From assembly GCA_001557505.1 (NCBI GenBank), contig LSAX01000002.1, positions 1,178,001 to 1,242,000 of the forward strand: a stretch of 64,000 nucleotides of DNA. Reading direction: 5' to 3'. Within the stretch, counting starts at the first letter, position 1, and each line of letters opens with the position of its first letter. A program made the position numbers and the translations under genes. Under the pieces are notes generated by a model, which saw nothing but the letters and a program-made list of their open reading frames with translations, did no database searches and was not told the origin of the DNA. The stretch is from Reticulascus tulasneorum (Eukaryota > Ascomycota > Sordariomycetes > Glomerellales > Reticulascaceae). This document shows positions 58,801-64,000 of this stretch, piece after piece.

Positions 58801-59526
58801 TGACGAGTAAGCTTTTGTCCATTTTTACATCTCAGCAACATCTGGGGCTAACATATGCTCAGTGATGATCCATGGAACCAGACTGCGGCCGATAACGCGG
58901 AGTGGCTTCGACGGTTCAAGCGAGATTCCGGCATCCTCAAGGGGGATGGCCCGGGTCTTCCTCCAGGAGACACTTGGTCCACCAAACAAGGAGGCTCTGG
59001 CTTTGCACCGCCATATGCCTTCCCCAAGTCCCCAATGGCTCCTGTAACCGAGAAGATGGAAATCTCGCTCCGCGACGGTGCCAAGCCCTGGGGTGCGGAG
59101 CCGGCCACGGCGAACAAGTTCCTGCAGACCTTCACCACCAGATACGATAAGCCAGCCACGGTCTTTTGCTCGCGAGAGCTGGAGGCCGGGCTCGTCGCCT
59201 ATGTCCAGAGAGAAGTCACGGACAGCGGCGTCATGCCCGATGACAAGTCTCTCAGGCTGAAGGCGCAGGAGGTCCTCGGCGACACCAGCACGGCGGCCGA
59301 CGACCCGGTCCTGCTGGAGAAATTCAAGAAGTGGATGGGGGTGAAGCTTGGGCTCTCGCCAGCGTCCGAGGCCTACGAGCCGTCGGCGCTCCCCGTGGAC
59401 ATGGATATGAACATGTCGGATGCGGAGATGAACAACATCCTGCAGGACATGAACTTTGAGTTTGATAATTCGGATCTGTTGGATGTCGACATGAGCATGA
59501 AGGCGTACCCGAACCGCCTAGGTTAA
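55872..59526 (+). CDS. Homeodomain / C2H2 zinc-finger regulator with N-terminal Cys6 cluster and five CENP-B-like HTH repeats
   Basis: Three exons (55872..57567, 57627..58806, 58863..59526) give 1179 aa. Cys85, 88, 95, 107, 110 and 117 have Zn2Cys6 spacing (x2, x6, x11, x2, x6). Residues about 192-246 form a TALE/KN-type homeodomain ([36 protein letters not shown]). After a Ser-rich linker and an RGRRRRRRR patch come C2H2 motifs: Cys401/404-His417/422, a poorer one from Cys447, and Cys515/518-His531/535. The C-terminal half has five imperfect repeats of about 60 residues (near 592, 689, 788, 920 and 1061) with the pattern LxxELxxYxxxxxxxG, ELxxxA, WLxxFKxR; the third reads [10 protein letters not shown], as in CENP-B/Tc5 HTH domains. 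The end is acidic and Met/Asp-rich, like an activation domain. Homeodomain/C2H2 proteins are known in ascomycetes, where some control differentiation. The target is unknown. Confidence 0.88.
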
Positions 59527-61043
59527 TCTCGGGATCTATTCACGATCCCCGAGTGAATAAATGGGAGGCGGGATGTTTTTTTTTCGTTGTTTCTATTTAC
59601 AAAATATTGTTCCGAACTATCTACGGCATTGGTTTTGGGATATCGGGAACGGCAGAAAAGGTGGTACTTTGGTTGTTCTGTTTTCAACAAAACTAAGGTG
59701 TGATTTAAACCACGTAAATTATATAATTCAACTACTATACCCCTTTTGTATTTTTGGAGGGCTTTATATATTCTGTTTTTAACTGGGCAATCTCTCTCTT
59801 CTGGTGATGGTGATGAAGCACGTGGATGCATGTAGAGGTTGAAGGTATGGGATTTGGGGGAGATTCCGTCTAAGTCGTCCACGCTAAAAGGTCAAGCCCG
59901 TCATGTCAAATGCCGAGAGTCTGGTGTAGACCGAACAGTCATAACCGATCTAAAAGCGGGCGGAAAGAGGGCGGAAAGAAAGAGAAAGAGAAGAAATGGA
60001 CGAATTGTCCCATGAGCAGGATTGCTCGGGAAGCTCGTCCAGCCTAGGTAGGTACCTAAGGTAAGGTAAGGTAGCTCACGGAACATTATCATCGGCGACT
60101 GGGCATGAAATGGACGCCCATCCGATCGCGACAGGGGAGCGAATAGCCCTTCTGGGCTCCCTTTCCCCGCTGTAATTTCTGCACAGTCAGCCCCATACAG
60201 CTTTCCAAGCTCTGACTGCGCATCCGGGGGGCTGGTCGTCAAGAGAGATCATTATCCATTTTCTGTGTAAAGTGACATCCCAGAATGCAAAACGCGTTCT
60301 CACGGCGTGACCATCACAAATCTCGTTTGCAGGTAGCTTTTACGGTAATCCTGTCTCTGCTTATCTCTGCCAAGTGAGCGCACAATAACAAAGAATTCTG
60401 TTTCTGTCTACGCTGCCCCGTGCACTCAGTCACTGCTCATTTCTCCTCCACTGCAGCACATTCCCACAGCAGCAGTCCCGTTTTTGCTAGACGCCGCCCG
60501 GTCTTCTTGTGACCCAGCGGCCCTAGCGCCAGCCTTGCATTATTCTTCTCCCGTCACCAGCAGTGAGCGTTCTATTCCTGTCCCGGGGTCGATCCCCCTC
60601 CCCCCAAAGCAACCAAATCCCATTCCTCTGGAGCCGAAAGGTCCCCCAAGCTCCGATCTTATTTTTAGGGCTGTGCAGCTGCCACGGCAATTGTTTCTAC
60701 ACCGACCGCCCCGCCGGGGAACAAATGCGTTTATTTTGAACAACTGGTCCCCGCGCGCGCGGACTCCAGCCAGGAGCCAGGGGAGCTTACTGTGGTGTAT
60801 ATTTGTGTTAATCATGGGTCGGCGATGTCAATTGATCCATCAGGTTTCCTAGCATCTGCCCGCCCCTTCGGCCGACCGGCCGCCTGTGCGTCTCGTCCCT
60901 GATCCATCTCTTCTACCTCCCTCCATCTACCTTACATAGCATTAATTACCTTACCTACTCTCTTTTGCCTACCTTACCCCGCCTATACCATCCCCCGCAA
61001 CCCCTCCACCCGAGCTCTCGGAACACCTAATCACCTCCTCGCA
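59527..61043. other. Intergenic region between the homeodomain factor and the FlbE-like gene
   Basis: About 1.5 kb. It carries CCTAGGTAGGTACCTAAGG at 60043-60061 followed by GGTAA repeats, and C/T-rich leader sequence in the last 200 bp before the ATG. No gene was seen. Confidence 0.5.
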
Positions 61044-62201
61044 ATGCCGGCCTACCTCTGCCATGGCTTCCGCTGGCATCGCCGCAGCATCCGTGTCTAC
61101 GTTGTCGTGCAAAACATAGACGACGCTGCTCCGGAATGGATCATCGCTCCGGATTCGTCCGTCTCCATCCTTGAATCCTTCTACTCCCTCTTCGACTTCC
61201 TCCCAGAACCCCCCGCCCAGCCCCGCGACGACAGCGAAGATGAGCGCGGTAGGAAGAAGTCGGCTTCGCGGAAGCAATTCAAGTCTCAACCCCAGCTCCC
61301 CCCGGACGAATTCGCTATGCCCCCGCCGACGGTTCCTCCAGAGGAGGATGACGTGCTGCTGAACAGCTGGAGTGCGGTGAAGCTGCTCGAGGAATTTGAT
61401 CCCGCAGACCTGGGACACGTGAGTCGGCCGTATGCCTATGTGGCGGACTACGTAGTGCGCGTAGACCTGAGTGTTTCGATTGCGGAGGAGATCTCACGGT
61501 ACGAGGAGCGGATGGGGAAGGAAAGCGGGGACGAACGGGCCATGTCGAGTACGACGAGTGATGAGTTCGGCAAGACAGCGCATAAGAAGGGGACGGGAAC
61601 GGGGAAGAAGGCTGGGTGGTTCGAGAAGCTCAGGGACCAGCTGCAGCGGGGAGAGGATATTCGGTGGTATGTTGTTGTCTGCGGAGACGAGGAGCGGGAG
61701 GTGCCCGAGGAGATGATGACACAGATGCCGGAACCGAGGAGGGAGATCTCGACAGAGAGGTGGAATGCGTCGGCAGGGAGAGATCGCAGCATGAGTGCCT
61801 CAAAGCAGGCTCTGCCGAGAGAACAGCAGAGGATACAGGAATCAAGCTCGGGGAGAGATCGAAGCACGAGCGCCCCGAGGCAAGCGCAGCCGCAGCAACG
61901 CCAGGGCTATGGGACACCAAGCATGCCGTCGAGTCAATTCTCAACTCCCACGTTGCAGCAAAGAGAATACGGGACCCCAAATGCCACTCCTTCCACGCAG
62001 TCAAGTCAATTCCCACCGTCGACAAGGCGGCAGAGGGAATATGGCGAACCCAATGCTACCCCCCCTCCTACATTACCGAAGGACTGGGGTACACCGACGT
62101 TGCATCCCAAGAGATCAATCGATGCGGGGACAAGACCAAAGACGCCGAAGACTGGTGGGTTCAGGAGGTTATTTGGGAGGAAGCATGAGGACTCGCCATG
62201 A
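61044..62201 (+). CDS. FlbE-like developmental regulator family protein
   Basis: A single exon of 385 aa from the ATG in context CGCAATGCCG. The N-terminus MPAYLCHGFRWHRRSIRVYV, then NIDDAAPEWIIAP and SILESFYSLFDFLP, and later LLEEFDPADLGHVSRPYAYV with ADYVVRV, resembles the conserved halves of Aspergillus FlbE. FlbE is a hyphal-tip protein that acts with the bZIP factor FlbB upstream of conidiation. The match is from memory of the family pattern and not an alignment. An acidic/basic insert lies between the two conserved parts (residues about 60-100). The C-terminal third is disordered with an imperfect repeat around REYGTPNATP and QQREYGTP, ending in a basic stretch (GGFRRLFGRKHEDSP). It has no signal peptide or membrane span. 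It follows the homeodomain factor on the same strand. Confidence 0.65.
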   Translation: MPAYLCHGFRWHRRSIRVYVVVQNIDDAAPEWIIAPDSSVSILESFYSLFDFLPEPPAQPRDDSEDERGRKKSASRKQFKSQPQLPPDEFAMPPPTVPPEEDDVLLNSWSAVKLLEEFDPADLGHVSRPYAYVADYVVRVDLSVSIAEEISRYEERMGKESGDERAMSSTTSDEFGKTAHKKGTGTGKKAGWFEKLRDQLQRGEDIRWYVVVCGDEEREVPEEMMTQMPEPRREISTERWNASAGRDRSMSASKQALPREQQRIQESSSGRDRSTSAPRQAQPQQRQGYGTPSMPSSQFSTPTLQQREYGTPNATPSTQSSQFPPSTRRQREYGEPNATPPPTLPKDWGTPTLHPKRSIDAGTRPKTPKTGGFRRLFGRKHEDSP

Positions 62202-62888
62202 TGAACGCATCATGATCAATCATCAGATCACACGGAATGTACCTTACATCATGGTACGATTGCTTGGAACAGGTACCCCGTATCTCTCGCAACTACCTAC
62301 CGTAAGGGTGGCTAGCGGTCTATGGCACTGGCCGAGAAGAGGATTACGAGAATATGATACGGCCGACTGGAGGTATTTTTTGGATAGAAAAAAAACCCCA
62401 TTTAGGGGTCTTAATTGCGGCACTGGAGGCTTCTGATATTTGAACCCCTAATCAGTAACTAACTAGTAGACCTCCAAAATACCGACAGCATAGGTTCCGT
62501 ACCTTGTCTTGTCTTATAAGCTGCGCTGGCATATATCAGGTTTAGGAACCAAAGAAACCCCAAGACAATATTAATAAATGCGTAATTAATCCCAACAAGA
62601 AAAGAAAACCAGTCCTGCTCGCTTTTGTCGGATTGAGGTGTGCCGGGGGCTGATGCTCGTCTGTGGCCGGGATCCGACCGCGACGTCATTGGCCCTTTTC
62701 AATGGCGTTCAAGACGGAACGCGCCTCACCTTCAGCTAGCAGACTCAGATTCCACCGTCCATTGTTCTGACGCCCGAGCACCAAAAGATCGCGATCTCGT
62801 CCCCGCGCGAAATGCTGTCCCGACCTACAGTCTCGATGACCGGAATCTCCTCGAACCTGAAGTGACGGGAACTGCGAAATAACCAGCC
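62202..62888. other. Intergenic region upstream of the permease gene
   Basis: About 690 bp with no supported gene. An A-rich run (GAAAAAAAACCCC) lies near 62389-62400. Confidence 0.5.
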
Positions 62889-64000
62889 ATGGCGGACGAT
62901 GCCCGACAGCAAGCAGGCTACCTCCAGCCGAGCGACGGGTCTCCGTCATTCGCGCAGACGACCGCCGAGTTCAATCTCGATAGCGATTTGGAGCTGGACG
63001 ACGAAGAGGTGGACTTGCACTTGCACGAGGCCGAGCTAGGCGGAGGGGAGGCGTACGAACTGCAGCCGGTTGACAAGTCGGGCGGTCGAAGTCCTGGGAA
63101 TGGCTGGGCGGACGATGCCCCAGCTTTGAGGAGGAGGGCGAGCGCGAGCACTGTCGCGAGCTTCCAGCTATATACCCCGGACGAGGAGAGGTCTGTATTG
63201 AGGAAGTTTGACCGGCGGTTGGTGCTGTTCGTAGCTCTTTTGTTCATGTTGAGCTTCCTCGATCGATCGAGTCAGTAACCCCGATTCCATGGGAGAGACG
63301 CATATGCGCTGACCTGCTGCTAGATATCGGGAACGCGCGGATAGCAGGCATGGACGAAGACCTACAATCTGATCCCCCGTGGGACGGATGGTACGAATGG
63401 GCCCTGACGGCCTTCTACATCTCCTACATCTCGTTCGAGTGGATGTCGCTGTTGTGGAAGATCATCCCGGCACACATATACGTGTCCATGATCGTGCTCT
63501 CGTGGGGCCTGACTGCCTCGCTGCAGTCCGTGGCCGTGTCGTACCCGATGCTGATAGCCTTGCGGGTGGTGTTGGGCATTGGAGAAGCTGGCTTCACGGG
63601 CATCCCGTTCTATCTTTCCTTTTTCTTCAAGCGGGACGAGCTGGCTTTCCGGACCGCCATCTTCATCTCCGGTACGTTGAGCATATCGGTGGCATAACTG
63701 GAAGTAGAGTTCTGACCGTGTCAACAGCTGCGCCTCTGGCGACGACGTTCGCATCCTCCCTGGCCTGGCTCATCATGAAAGTCGCTGCGGCCGGCCCCAT
63801 CGCCCCTTGGAGGCTCCTCTTCCTCGTCGAGGGCTTCCCCTCTGTCCTGATCGCTGTGGCGGCGTGGAAGATAATCCCGGACTCGCCTCAGACGGCATCA
63901 TACCTCACCCCTCGCGAGCGGAAAGTGGCGCGTTTGCGCCTTCGCAACGAGAAGCAGCAACAGAAGGGCTCGAAGGCGGCACCTGGTCTAAAAGCCAGGG
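62889..64000 (+). CDS. MFS permease of the anion:cation symporter (ACS) family, 5' part
   Basis: Three exons are visible (62889..63270, 63324..63671, 63728 to the window edge), giving about 334 residues before truncation. A long acidic cytosolic N-terminus (about 105 residues, DLELDDEEVDLHLHEAEL) precedes RKFDRRLVLFVALLFMLSFL. The MFS/ACS signature LDRSNIGNARIAGM follows, formed across intron 1. Later spans include WALTAFYISYISFEW, MLIALRVVLGIGEAGFTGIP and WRLLFLVEGFPSVLIAVAA, then the central loop SPQTASYLTPRERK. This subfamily imports organic anions such as nicotinate, allantoate, pantothenate or tartrate at the plasma membrane. The substrate cannot be assigned, and the C-terminal six spans lie outside the window. 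Confidence 0.92.

Noticed and set aside
61616..62436. Two long overlapping frames in the FlbE-like gene (190 and 213 codons)
   Set aside because: They are alternate frames of the same repeats and have no family features; the frame starting at 61044 carries the conserved N-terminus.

Overview
The window is nuclear DNA of a filamentous ascomycete (Pezizomycotina, most likely Sordariomycetes). Its genes have short introns (about 50-200 nt) with GT..AG ends and CTAAC/CTAAT-like branch sites. Several families are typical of such fungi: Zn2Cys6-type regulator, DUF3425 bZIP-like factor, FlbE-like protein, homeodomain/C2H2 factor, secreted GH92 and a GPI-anchored surface protein. There is no operon structure, rRNA, confident tRNA, CRISPR array or intact transposon. 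Exon models were built by hand from reading frame, splice sites and family knowledge; all coding lengths close in frame.

Layout. 0-7 kb: the 5' end of an unknown gene, a 65-aa small protein gene with a TATA-like box, a gene-free stretch, and NAD-isocitrate dehydrogenase subunit 2 (minus). 7.6-14 kb: exocyst SEC5 (plus, divergent from idh2) converging on a zinc-finger regulator (minus). 14-17.2 kb: a gene-poor segment with an ankyrin-like remnant and a tRNA/SINE-like structured element. 17.2-22.3 kb: a secreted GH92 glycosidase (plus) converging on a TMEM184/DUF300 membrane protein (minus) with a coding minisatellite. 23.2-32.9 kb: the giant bridge-like lipid-transfer protein CSF1. 34.3-40.7 kb: elongation factor 2 and an RBM26/27 (Rmn1)-like RNA-binding protein. 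41.5-43.5 kb: methylenetetrahydrofolate reductase (minus). 45-49 kb: three minus-strand genes (DUF3425 bZIP-like factor, alpha/beta hydrolase, GPI-anchored protein). 49-55.9 kb: mostly intergenic with one single-span membrane protein gene. 55.9-64 kb: a homeodomain/C2H2 regulator with C-terminal CENP-B-like repeats, an FlbE-like developmental protein, and the 5' part of an ACS-family MFS permease cut by the window edge.

Most genes are unrelated housekeeping functions (TCA cycle, exocytosis, lipid transport, translation, nuclear RNA handling, one-carbon metabolism). Four observations deserve most attention. The 1179-aa regulator combines a Zn2Cys6-like cysteine cluster, a homeodomain, C2H2 fingers and five CENP-B-like helix-turn-helix repeats. 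The GH92 enzyme has Gln where the family normally carries its acid Glu, which suggests mannosyl-phosphate specificity. The tRNA-like element near 15.7 kb is unexplained. The TMEM184 protein has a nine-residue tandem repeat in its tail. Two likely developmental regulators (homeodomain factor and FlbE-like protein) are direct neighbours.
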